Positions 8,801-10,420 of a stretch of 10,440 bases of DNA are shown one piece after another (the first letter of the stretch is position 1; each line of letters begins with the position of its first letter). Origin of the DNA: Baffinella frigidus (taxonomy: Eukaryota; Cryptophyceae; Cryptomonadales; Baffinellaceae); assembly GCA_026770585.1 (NCBI GenBank), contig MU646917.1, forward strand, positions 41,968 through 52,407, in the 5' to 3' direction. The notes below the pieces were generated by a model. It was not told where the DNA came from. It searched no databases and saw nothing but the letters and a program-made list of their open reading frames with translations. Made by a program: the position numbers and the translations under genes.

Positions 8801-9573
8801 TATTGACTGATTTGATGGTTTAGGGTTTGGGGTTTGGGGTAGAGGGTTTAGGGTTTAGGGTTTAGGGATTAGGGATTAGGGATCAGGGTTTAGGGTTTAG
8901 GGTTTAAGGTGTAGGGATAAGGGTTTAGAGTTTGGGGTTCAAGGTGTAGGATTGAGGGTTGGGGGTTTATGGAATTAAGGTTTGGGGTTCAGGGTTTAGG
9001 GTTTAGGGTTTAGGGTTTAGGGTTTAGGGTTTAGGGTTTAGGGTTTAGGGTTTGGGGTTTAGGGTTGAGGGGTTGGACCGGCGAATGAGGCCATATCCGC
9101 TGCAATTCGCTTGACCGAAATGACGAGCGGCCCGAGATCCTGCGTCCAGTGTTTGGGGTTTGGGGTATAGGGTTTCGGGAGTGTTTCGGGTTTCGGGTTT
9201 AGGGTTCAGGGTTTCGGGTTTCTGGTTGAGGGAGGGTTTAGGGTTCTGGGAGGGTGTGGGGTTTAGTGAGGGTTCGGAATTTAGGTTTCGAGTTTCTGGT
9301 GCAGCGTGGGAGGCGAGGTGAGGGGTTCGGGTGTTTGAGTAATGGTTTGGATAATGGTTTGCGTGAGAGAGACCCGGTTGGCATGATAGGACGGCGGTTG
9401 GCAGGATAGGGCGGCAGTTGGCTGGATAGGGCGGCAGTTGGCAGTGGATAGGGCGGCGGTTGGCAGTGGATGGGGCGGCAGTTGGGTAGTGAGAGCGACC
9501 TGGTGCACGGAGAGGAGGTGGAGGACGCGGAACCACATGCAGAAGAGCGACGCCGCGTAGTAGTTGCCCTCCC
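293..9573 (-). CDS. TRPM-like cation channel gene, multi-exon, partial
   Basis: This is a gene-level entry for the exons listed separately below. The predicted product is a transient receptor potential channel of the melastatin (TRPM) type, a tetrameric membrane cation channel. The exons from 9573 leftward give, in order, S4, an LGP-type S4-S5 linker, S5, a pore turret, a pore helix with FGQ, S6 ending in NLLIALMND, and a TRP helix with a conserved Trp and an EY..SP segment; this order and these motifs are those of TRPM channels. Nine exons (602 nt) join with matching phases, and seven or more further exons to the left form a second in-frame chain. S1-S3 and the N-terminal SLOG/ankyrin-like region are missing from the window, and no stop or polyadenylation region was recognised. 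Many exons have damaged extra copies, so the locus could be a rearranged gene or a pseudogene. The introns are unusual telomere-like DNA. Confidence 0.7.
448..561 (-). CDS. Exon 16, copy 2: long open form
   Basis: The acceptor is TCAGGCAG before TTTATG and the donor is CGCAAG followed by GTGTCC. All 38 codons are open, FMFENEHVVPGNGASHILNL, then the basic tail with KRKRQKVDKQRK. It is phase 0 at both ends. Confidence 0.5.
652..768 (-). CDS. Exon 16, copy 3: longer form with a stop
   Basis: The acceptor is CCCAGTCAG before TTTATG and the donor is CGCAAG followed by GTCCTG. It reads FMLQNGHVLPGNG, then TGA, then NHILDLVHEYQKVKRKRQKV and DKQRK. The stop at codon 14 means the long form is broken; the 3' part is intact. 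Confidence 0.4.
810..872 (-). CDS. Exon 16, copy 4: basic segment
   Basis: The acceptor is GAAACAAG and the donor is CGCAAG followed by GTGTCC. It encodes VHEALYQKVKRKRQKVDKQR and K, 21 codons, phase 0 at both ends, which fits exon 15. The upstream half seen in the other three copies is replaced by telomere-like DNA. The run KVKRKRQKVDKQRK is strongly basic and could bind acidic lipids or act as a nuclear-type signal; this is inference. Confidence 0.5.
886..1140. repeat. Degenerate TTTAGGG telomere-like block
   Basis: Heptamers TTTAGGG occur in runs of four or five, mixed with TGTAGGG, TTCAGGG and TGAGGGG. The strand is G-rich on plus, so the gene strand is C-rich. Confidence 0.85.
1151..1189 (-). 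CDS. Exon 15b: second copy of the small exon
   Basis: It has the same acceptor and donor as exon 15a and reads PLVLPLTPAEQLA, one Glu-to-Ala change. Both copies are phase 0 in and out, so either or both could be included without changing the frame. Confidence 0.45.
1331..1369 (-). CDS. Exon 15a: small exon, first of two copies
   Basis: The acceptor is CTTCTGGCAG and the donor is CTCGCG followed by GTACCC. It encodes PLVLPLTPEEQLA, 13 codons, phase 0 at both ends. The opposite strand is also open here (YRELL..GERE), so the orientation rests on the splice sites and on the neighbouring exons. Confidence 0.45.
1405..1770. repeat. TTTAGTG heptamer block
   Basis: This long block is built from GTGTTTA/TTTAGTG, a one-base variant of TTTAGGG, with some TTGAGTG and TTTGGTG. 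Plain TTTAGGG is almost absent inside it. Confidence 0.85.
1773..1840 (-). CDS. Exon 14: amphipathic hydrophobic segment
   Basis: The acceptor is GGTGTGCAG and the donor is TCGCTC followed by GTAAAC. Two bases complete the codon left by exon 13 (Ala), then 22 codons follow: HFRRGWGLVHPVELIKLILT, then SL. The exit is phase 0. The other frames give Ser-rich or Pro-rich sequence, and the chosen one has the most protein-like composition as well as the matching phase. No family is recognised. Confidence 0.5.
1843..2278. repeat. Tandem repeat, unit 136-139 bp, three full copies
   Basis: The units start at 1843, 1982 and 2118, with a partial fourth at 2254. Each starts GCACACCCCACACC, holds AGAGACGTCTCCGAGG (with the palindrome AGACGTCT) and ends with GGACCTGTATCGAGAG and a purine tract GACGAAGAAGAAG. 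The last two full units are nearly identical. On the gene strand the end is a pyrimidine tract plus CTCTCGATACAG, an acceptor-like cassette also found at 6577-6990. Confidence 0.85.
2323..2545. repeat. TTTAGGG telomere-like block
   Basis: It includes about nine perfect TTTAGGG units in a row (about 2332-2391), then degenerate units up to exon 13. Confidence 0.9.
2550..2611 (-). CDS. Exon 13: basic segment
   Basis: The acceptor is GACTTTTGCAG and the donor is TTCGAAG followed by GTGTGA. In the phase set by exons 12 and 14 it reads HMLRSQTIKSFRKKSNSKFE, which is strongly basic. In another frame it reads AHAALTNDQIVPEEVQ and so on, also open, so the frame is not certain. Two decayed copies of its acceptor and first codons lie immediately upstream at 2612-2740. 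Confidence 0.5.
2612..2740 (-). repeat. Two decayed copies of exon 13 acceptor
   Basis: The unit GTGTTGACTT.TTGCA(A/G)GCAC followed by ATGCTGCG is repeated about every 50-60 bp on the minus strand. The copy nearest the exon has CAG at the splice position; the next has CAAG and the third CAGGT. Confidence 0.55.
2812..2860. repeat. AT-rich microsatellite in intron
   Basis: This is a (TA)n-like tract, CATATATATGTATATAATAT and so on, just past the donor side of exon 12. Confidence 0.8.
2881..3020 (-). CDS. Exon 12: Pro/Ala-rich linker and charged helix
   Basis: The acceptor is GAACGACAG before GTATCAAGG and the donor is GTTCG followed by GTCCAC (the same GTCCA start as exon 2's donor). It encodes 46 codons plus two bases: SRLEGVDGSARSLLPPPAH, an Ala-rich stretch, then EWVSEEQKAKQAREIGHG. 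Phase 0 entry fits exon 11, and CG plus G of exon 13 makes Arg. A weaker donor five bases upstream (GGC, GTTCGG) is an alternative. No family is recognised. A truncated copy is at 3140-3199. Confidence 0.5.
3140..3199 (-). pseudogene. Exon 12 copy, 3'-truncated
   Basis: It shares the first 20 or so codons (SRLEGVDGSA.SLLPPPAH) with exon 12 with two or three changes, then diverges. The acceptor is GGTAG in place of ACAG. Confidence 0.5.
3217..3249 (-). CDS. Exon 11 variant copy
   Basis: The acceptor is AGTCTTAG and the donor is CGCAA followed by GTACGG. It reads PKLEETAELAQ, phase 0 at both ends, so it could replace or follow exon 11 without breaking the frame. It may be an alternative exon or a surviving duplicate. 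Confidence 0.4.
3301..3347. repeat. TGTAGGG/TATAGGG short block
   Basis: A few heptamers of the TGTAGGG and TATAGGG type lie directly against the donor of an exon 11 copy. Confidence 0.7.
3348..3375 (-). pseudogene. Exon 11 copy, 5'-truncated, altered end
   Basis: It keeps REVTAELS, but the last codon is changed and the donor is TGC, GTACCC, which leads into TATAGGG-type repeats. Confidence 0.4.
3480..3507 (-). pseudogene. Exon 11 copy, 5'-truncated
   Basis: It keeps REVTAELSQ and the same GTACGT donor. The 5' side is joined to unrelated sequence. Confidence 0.45.
3590..3631 (-). CDS. Exon 11: acidic helix, predicted C-terminal domain
   Basis: The acceptor is CCCGAACAG and the donor is CTCGCAA followed by GTACGT, one of the best donors in the window. 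It encodes 14 codons, EAERLREVTAELSQ, phase 0 at both ends, a strongly helical and probably coiled-coil sequence. TRPM channels often assemble through a C-terminal coiled coil, so the role fits, but this is inference. Three shorter copies with the same 3' end and donor lie at 3480-3507, 3348-3375 and 3217-3249. Confidence 0.5.
3640..4055. repeat. TTTGGGG heptamer block
   Basis: Runs of GGGGTTT predominate, with TGTGGGG and TTTAGGG mixed in. Read as protein in the plus frame it gives GLGFGVWG-type repeats, which are not a gene. A short unique piece lies at about 3850-3900. Confidence 0.85.
4061..4127 (-). CDS. Exon 10: predicted C-terminal exon
   Basis: The acceptor is CAAACCACAG and the donor is CTAGGG followed by GTCAAA. 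One base is followed by 22 codons, GWYQDLRFKFRKFQSGDLPA and LG. The segment is unique, unlike the TTTGGGG DNA on both sides, and has the composition of real protein (aromatic and basic). No family is recognised. Its phase 0 exit fits exon 11; its phase 2 entry does not fit the drawn end of exon 9. Confidence 0.5.
4180..4275. repeat. TTTATTG and TTTGGGG repeats
   Basis: TTTATTG occurs four or five times, followed by TTTGGGG units. Confidence 0.7.
4298..4425. repeat. TATAGGG/TACAGGG heptamer block
   Basis: The block has about 18 heptamers of the form GGTATAG or GGTACAG with single-base changes. Confidence 0.85.
4437..4470 (-). pseudogene. Decayed exon 9 copy (second half)
   Basis: It resembles RMGQLQ.TPFVGIL with an in-frame TAG after LQ. 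This is the third copy of the segment within 330 bp. Confidence 0.4.
4570..4600 (-). pseudogene. Partial exon 9 copy (second half)
   Basis: It reads RMRLLQETPG on the minus strand, then GTGTCGG, a donor-like GT that exon 9 lacks at that place. Upstream is telomere-like DNA ending CCCGAG. Confidence 0.45.
4680..4769 (-). CDS. Exon 9: hydrophobic helix after the TRP helix
   Basis: The acceptor is GCTGACACAG and the reading is VIMLLKDVIIFIMNHKDI, then SARMRQLQETPG. Phase 0 entry fits exon 8 (SRLN). TRPM proteins have a hydrophobic pre-coiled-coil segment just after the P-rich end of the TRP helix, and this fits by position and composition. The donor is uncertain: GGC followed by GTCGGG is drawn here (phase 0), but exon 10 seems to need another phase. 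A second copy of the first half lies at 4867-4917 and two copies of the second half at about 4570-4600 and 4437-4470, so the true exon may be two exons. Confidence 0.55.
4867..4917 (-). pseudogene. Partial exon 9 copy (first half)
   Basis: It reads VIMLLIDVVILIMKCKE and ends at a donor GAG, GTCACG. The acceptor CAG is ACAAG here, one base out of phase. It diverges from exon 9 mainly by conservative changes. Confidence 0.5.
5102..5133 (-). pseudogene. 5'-truncated exon 8 copy
   Basis: It retains TKEYRVPSRLN and the donor AAC, GTACTC. Upstream it is joined to the ATATGTCAGC tandem repeat. Confidence 0.5.
5135..5173. repeat. 10-bp tandem repeat, four copies
   Basis: GTCAGCATAT is repeated four times perfectly; on the gene strand it reads ATATGCTGAC. 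Confidence 0.9.
5273..5315 (-). pseudogene. 5'-truncated exon 8 copy
   Basis: It retains KFQTAKEYRSPSRLN and a donor-like AAT, GTACCC. Upstream it is cut by a GA-rich coding-strand microsatellite. Confidence 0.55.
5317..5427. repeat. CT microsatellite
   Basis: Plus-strand CT/CCCT tract between two exon 8 copies. Confidence 0.9.
5429..5489 (-). pseudogene. 5'-truncated exon 8 copy
   Basis: This matches exon 8 from EWMIEMFQIAKEY to SRLN and ends with the donor AAC, GTGAGA. The first third is replaced by the minisatellite containing GTCAGCATA. The donor runs straight into a long GA microsatellite on the coding strand. Confidence 0.6.
5498..5580. repeat. Second cluster of the GTCAGCATA minisatellite
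   Basis: It has three units with GTGTCCAGGA(A/C)GGCC between the exon 8 copies. Confidence 0.7.
5618..5633 (-). pseudogene. Exon 8 3' tip with donor
   Basis: Only the last codons (SPSRLN) and donor AAC, GTACCC remain; the break falls in the CCCTCC stretch, where a CT microsatellite on the plus strand takes over. Confidence 0.45.
5633..5712. repeat. CT microsatellite
   Basis: Plus-strand CT tract with a few CG interruptions, starting inside the CCCTCC of an exon 8 tip. Confidence 0.9.
5726..5741 (-). pseudogene. Exon 8 3' tip with donor
   Basis: Only the last codons (SPCRLN) and donor AAC, GTAATC remain, with the same kind of microsatellite junction as at 5633. Confidence 0.45.
5741..5833. 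repeat. CT microsatellite
   Basis: A long, nearly pure CT tract ending at TCGTTTCGGG before the full exon 8. Confidence 0.9.
5847..5936 (-). CDS. Exon 8: TRP helix
   Basis: The acceptor is GCTCGGCAG before TACGTG and the donor is CTCAAC followed by GTAATC. It is 90 nt, 30 codons, phase 0 at both ends, starting YVAVKDQSRLEWMIEMFQ and ending EYRSPSRLN. In TRPM channels S6 is followed by a TRP helix with an invariant Trp, then a hydrophobic/basic stretch and E-Y/F..RP; the Trp at residue 12, the EY and the SP seen here fit that pattern. This helix lies under the membrane and couples the cytoplasmic domains to the gate. It is the complete copy of a family of seven or more exon fragments between 5102 and 6107, most cut at the 5' side by CT/GA microsatellites. 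Confidence 0.8.
5956..6056. repeat. Three-copy repeat AGTATACGTTG...GGTGATATACG
   Basis: Units of about 31-39 bp contain TATACGTTG(TATT/AAAA)CTTGGT and ATATACG. They fill the gap between the full and the truncated exon 8 copies. Confidence 0.8.
6056..6107 (-). CDS. Exon 8 duplicate, 3'-truncated TRP helix copy
   Basis: The acceptor is TCTCGGCAG before TACGTG, as in the full copy. It encodes YVAVKDQSRLEWMIEMF plus one base, then GTATATCACCAAGAATAC. This last stretch still resembles the missing exon part, so a GT has arisen where the full exon has CAGATC. It may be a decayed exon or use a new donor, but phase 1 exit would not join exon 9. Two synonymous changes separate it from the full copy over the shared codons. 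Confidence 0.5.
6116..6145. repeat. AT-rich palindromic tract
   Basis: AAATTTAAATTAAATTAAAT and so on, just upstream of the acceptor of the truncated exon 8 copy. Confidence 0.75.
6120..6397. other. Unique insert-like segment, function unknown
   Basis: About 280 bp of complex sequence lacks heptamer repeats, CT tracts and exon copies. It carries the inverted repeat GGGAATTGGAGC / GCTCCAATTCCC. ORFs of 60-100 codons cross it on both strands, none recognised. It lies between TRP-helix exon copies and S6 exon copies and may be an inserted element or an ordinary old intron. Confidence 0.4.
6169..6217. repeat. 12-bp inverted repeat (hairpin)
   Basis: GGGAATTGGAGC at 6169-6180 pairs perfectly with GCTCCAATTCCC at 6206-6217 across a 25-nt loop. 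Confidence 0.85.
6398..6418 (-). pseudogene. 3' end of S6 exon plus donor, fragment
   Basis: These 21 bases are identical to 6700-6720 and on the minus strand encode the end of S6 (MNDT) with its donor ACG, GTACAC. The copy is cut off at 6417-6418, where sequence in the opposite orientation begins. Confidence 0.6.
6417..6464 (+). repeat. 48-bp inverted repeat, left arm
   Basis: It is the exact reverse complement of 6780-6827. It holds a pyrimidine tract and CTCTCGATACAG, here facing plus. Confidence 0.95.
6470..6523 (+). pseudogene. Inverted S6 exon copy
   Basis: On the plus strand, after TTCCCAG, the sequence reads VGPMMNLMMVNLLVALS and then TGA. It is the S6 exon in the opposite orientation to the gene, with the end LMNDT replaced by a stop inside a perfect palindrome (6517-6536). 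It lies just after a 48-bp segment that is a perfect inverted repeat of 6780-6827. It is unlikely to be used in the channel. Confidence 0.6.
6517..6536. repeat. Perfect 20-bp palindrome
   Basis: CAGCTGATC, then AC, then GATCAGCTG. It is the centre of a larger, imperfect palindrome made of two S6 copies facing each other. Confidence 0.9.
6528..6577 (-). pseudogene. Chimeric S6 exon fragment
   Basis: On the minus strand, after CTCTCGATACAG, the sequence starts like the non-exon module at 6935-6973 (GTGCTAAGTAGACCTTTGAG) and then turns into S6 coding sequence reading LMLVNLIS before TGA in the central palindrome. It faces the inverted copy at 6470-6523 and forms the other arm of that palindrome. 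Confidence 0.5.
6708..6767 (-). CDS. Exon 7 duplicate: second S6 copy
   Basis: The acceptor is CTCTCGATACAG and the donor is GACACG followed by GTACAC, identical to the first copy. It is exactly 60 nt and 20 codons, starting IGQTMNLMLVNLL and ending MNDT. Its 3' phase is the same as the copy at 7018-7072, but it enters at phase 0. Directly after exon 6 (which ends in TG) its first base A would make TGA. It is therefore either a decayed duplicate, or used with a different upstream exon as an alternative S6. Most differences from the first copy are at third codon positions, so it was under coding constraint or is recent. Confidence 0.6.
6780..6827 (-). repeat. 48-bp inverted repeat, right arm
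   Basis: It is the reverse complement of 6417-6464. Here it is upstream of the S6 copy at 6708-6767, in the acceptor position. Confidence 0.95.
6838..6895. repeat. TGTAGGG heptamer block
   Basis: About seven GTGTAGG units in a row, with one TATAGGG at the end. Confidence 0.9.
6898..6926. repeat. 13-bp perfect hairpin
   Basis: CTCTCGCTCCCCG (6898-6910) and CGGGGAGCGAGAG (6914-6926) with a 3-base loop. Confidence 0.9.
6927..7017 (-). promoter_or_regulatory. Acceptor-cassette module next to S6 exon
   Basis: On the gene strand the S6 donor GTACACCC is followed after about 50 nt by CTTCTTCTTCTGTATTACTC, then TCGATACAG, and then GTCCTAGGTAGCCC. This would be a very short intron with a strong pyrimidine tract. 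The following sequence stays open (VLGSPLSLELSDK) but has no channel-like match. The same module recurs at 1907-1970 and in the two units after it, and partly at 6555-6600 and 6655-6690. Confidence 0.5.
7018..7072 (-). CDS. Exon 7: transmembrane segment S6 (frame-consistent copy)
   Basis: The acceptor is CAACCCAG before GCCGACG and the donor is GACACG followed by GTACAC. It encodes PTMNLMLVNLLIALMNDT, with phase 2 entry matching exon 6 and phase 0 exit. NLLIALMND is the classical C-terminal end of S6 in TRP channels, just before the TRP helix. The next full exon (5847-5936) starts with YVAVKDQ, so the join reads MNDTYVAVKDQ, as expected for the family. At least one other nearly complete copy and three fragments lie at 6398-6767. 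This copy is preferred because it is the only one whose 5' phase fits exon 6. Confidence 0.8.
7077..7490. repeat. TTTGGGG and TTTAGGG block
   Basis: It starts as pure TTTGGGG and becomes TTTAGGG with scattered variants; it fills the intron between exons 6 and 7. Confidence 0.85.
7496..7555 (-). CDS. Exon 6: selectivity filter and outer pore
   Basis: The acceptor is CGAAACGCAG before GCAGCC (a second AG lies four bases further in, but breaks the frame) and the donor is CATGTG followed by GTACCG. It is 60 nt: one base, 19 codons starting QPFLDQLSSDS, then TG. Joined to exon 5 it gives FGQPFLDQL, with an acidic residue shortly after FGQ as in TRPM pores. The end of the exon (NAISIIM) is hydrophobic and leads to S6. 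TG plus G of exon 7 makes Trp, so the phase is kept. Confidence 0.6.
7560..7790. repeat. Mixed TTTGGGG/TTTGGGT block
   Basis: It contains one short stretch in the opposite orientation (AAACCCAAACCCC at about 7618-7631), which makes a possible fold-back with its surroundings. Confidence 0.8.
7792..7824 (-). CDS. Exon 5: pore helix
   Basis: This is a 33-nt mini-exon with acceptor CAAACCAG and donor TTCGG followed by GTAAAC. In the phase set by its neighbours it reads WLWRTYYQSF, then GG, which pairs with G of exon 6 to give Gly. Across the junction this makes QSFGQ: an aromatic-rich pore helix running into FGQ, the conserved filter triplet of TRPM channels. In another frame it reads VALADVLPVLR, which has no such context. 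Introns on both sides are telomere-like. Confidence 0.6.
7835..8118. repeat. TTTGTTG/TTTGATG and TGTAGGG blocks
   Basis: TTTGTTG and TTTGATG heptamers occur at about 7920-7980 and TGTAGGG at about 8018-8085, within one intron. A unique CCCACATGTG piece lies between them. Confidence 0.8.
8128..8222 (-). CDS. Exon 4: extracellular pore turret
   Basis: The acceptor is AAAATCAG before GGCACG and the donor is GAGCTG followed by GTCTGC. It encodes 31 codons plus two bases, a polar, Asn/Glu-rich stretch with two cysteines (codons 10 and 28 of the exon) that ends in CWSSW. A hydrophilic loop between S5 and the pore helix is expected at this point of a TRP channel. The two cysteines could form a disulfide, which is inference. 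Other frames are also open for part of the exon, so the frame choice rests on phase agreement: phase 0 in from exon 3, and TG out, joined by G from exon 5 to give Trp. Confidence 0.6.
8228..8626. repeat. TTTAGGG block with TTTGTGG runs
   Basis: TTTGTGG occurs four times near 8250-8275, then TTTAGGG runs and variants lead up to the end of exon 3. Confidence 0.85.
8631..8674 (-). CDS. Exon 3: transmembrane segment S5
   Basis: The acceptor is TTACCCGCAG, preceded by an AT-rich (TTAA)n tract, and the exon encodes IWSVLLFAFACAMQ, a hydrophobic span where S5 of a TRP channel is expected. Two bases (CA) complete the codon begun by exon 2. The 3' boundary is odd: there is no GT at a suitable place, and the only phase-consistent end is CAG followed by GCGAAC, a GC donor sitting directly against telomere-like repeats. 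Using it, the frame continues into exon 4 at phase 0. If this boundary is wrong, the S5 identity still stands from exons 2 and 3 together. Confidence 0.7.
8681..8800. repeat. TTAA-rich tract upstream of exon 3
   Basis: TTAATTAATTAATTAATTAT and similar AT-rich sequence, just upstream of the CCGCAG acceptor of S5. An AT-rich, unique stretch follows to about 8815. Confidence 0.8.
8815..9070. repeat. TTTAGGG telomere-like block
   Basis: It includes about nine perfect TTTAGGG units (about 8993-9053) just before the donor of exon 2. Confidence 0.9.
9079..9139 (-). CDS. Exon 2: S4-S5 linker and start of S5
   Basis: The acceptor is GGACGCAG before GATCTC and the donor is TCGCCG followed by GTCCAA. 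It encodes 20 codons, DLGPLVISVKRIAADMASFA, plus one base. LGP followed by a hydrophobic stretch, a basic residue and then an acidic residue plus hydrophobic run is the S4-S5 linker signature of TRP channels, and of TRPM in particular. Phase 0 entry matches exon 1. The single leftover G joins CA at the start of exon 3 to give Ala. The exon is flanked by TTTAGGG-type intron DNA on both sides. Confidence 0.8.
9150..9300. repeat. Degenerate TTTCGGG/TTTAGGG block
   Basis: Heptamer-like units with TTTCGGG and TTCAGGG, more decayed than the other blocks. Confidence 0.7.
9385..9487. repeat. GC-rich minisatellite, unit about 20 bp
   Basis: Five units of GGATAGGGCGGC(A/G)GTTGGC with small changes fill part of the intron next to exon 1. 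The predicted peptides across it (ANCRPI repeats) are not genuine. Confidence 0.85.
9500..9573 (-). CDS. Exon 1: S4 segment of TRPM-like channel
   Basis: The acceptor is GAAAGCAG before GGGAGGGC and the donor is CACCAG followed by GTCGCT. Two bases complete an upstream codon, then 24 codons follow without a stop, including MWFRVLHLLSVHQ. TRPM S4 segments end with a hydrophobic run carrying an Arg, then a short polar turn leading into LGP, and this exon ends exactly there; the next exon starts with DLGP in the same frame. Exit phase is 0. The ORF called across this position on the same strand is in another frame and is not the coding frame. No earlier exon with S1-S3 was found to the right, so this is the most upstream channel exon in the window. 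Confidence 0.75.
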
Positions 9574-9634
9574 CTGCTTTCGGGTTTGTGCTTCAGAATG
9601 GTTCAGGATGTGGTTCAGGATATTTAGGTTTTGG

Positions 9635-9860
9635 GGTTCAGGAGACCCCCTCGGTTCAGGAGATCCTCTGTAGGAAGGCAGATATACGGCTACCAAAACA
9701 AAGCAATTCAAACACCCACTGCCCTGTTAGCCACGTGGATTGTTTTTGGCGCCAGCTTTCAAGAACTCTCTCTCCGCCCTCCCCTGCTTTCTTCGGGTTT
9801 GGGGTACAGGAGACCCCCTCCCGGTTTTGGAGTTCAGGAGATCCCCTCCCGTGGTTCAGG
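9635..9860. repeat. CAGGAGACCCCCTC repeats and duplicated exon 1 acceptor
   Basis: CAGGAGA(C/T)CCCCTC occurs four times (two pairs). The segment GCCCTCCCCTGCTTTC at 9566-9581, the acceptor of exon 1, recurs at about 9776-9791. The second copy is followed on the gene strand by about 42 open codons in the same phase (EGGERVLESW and so on), with no recognisable S3. Confidence 0.6.
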
Positions 9861-9955
9861 GTTTGGGGCTCAGGGTTCGATCGTTGTGCAGGGTTTACGG
9901 TGTTGGGTTTTGGGGTTCAGGGGTTGGGGGCAACTCCGACACATCGAGGCAGCGC

Positions 9956-10420
9956 GAACCCGAACCGCTTACCGCTAACACCTCACACCTCACCCTTAAA
10001 CCCAACCCCTTGACCCCTTCATACCTTAACCCTCACCCGTCACCCGTCACTCCTCACCCCTAACCCTAACCCCCTCACCCCCAACCGTAAACACTAACAC
10101 TCACCACGAACCCCCATCCACACCTTCATCCCACGCGCGGCCCCCATTTCCAACAACGACAACCCAAACCCCTAAGCTAACCTCTGAACCCTCACCCTCA
10201 CCCTCACCCTCACTTTTACCTTCACCCTCACCCGTAAACCCTAACACTCACCCTGACCCCCAACCCCGAACCCCTGACCCTAACCCCTCAACCTTCACCC
10301 TCGCCCGTAAACCCTACCCCCAACCACCAAACCCCTTCCACACCTTCATCCCACGCGCCGCCCCCATTCCCAACAACGACAACCGCAGGCACCATCCCAG
10401 TCCCGTTGAGAAACCCGAAG
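9956..10420. repeat. C-rich, inverted telomere-like block
   Basis: CCCTAA-, CCCTCA- and CCCCTAAC-like heptamers and hexamers are now on the plus strand, opposite to everything to the left. It holds a 48-bp direct repeat (10117-10164 and 10337-10384). Confidence 0.8.
10117..10384. repeat. 48-bp direct repeat, spacing 220 bp
   Basis: TCCACACCTTCATCCCACGC and so on to CAACGACAACC occurs twice with two differences. It is complex sequence embedded in C-rich repeats and may be an exon copy, as discussed in the findings. Confidence 0.85.

Noticed and set aside
8993-9053. A true chromosome end
   Set aside because: The perfect TTTAGGG run is only about nine units long and is flanked by exons on both sides; it is interstitial.
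9045-9711. Long minus-strand Pro/Ser-rich ORFs
   Set aside because: They read minisatellite and heptamer repeats, in frames different from the S4 and S5 exons they cross.
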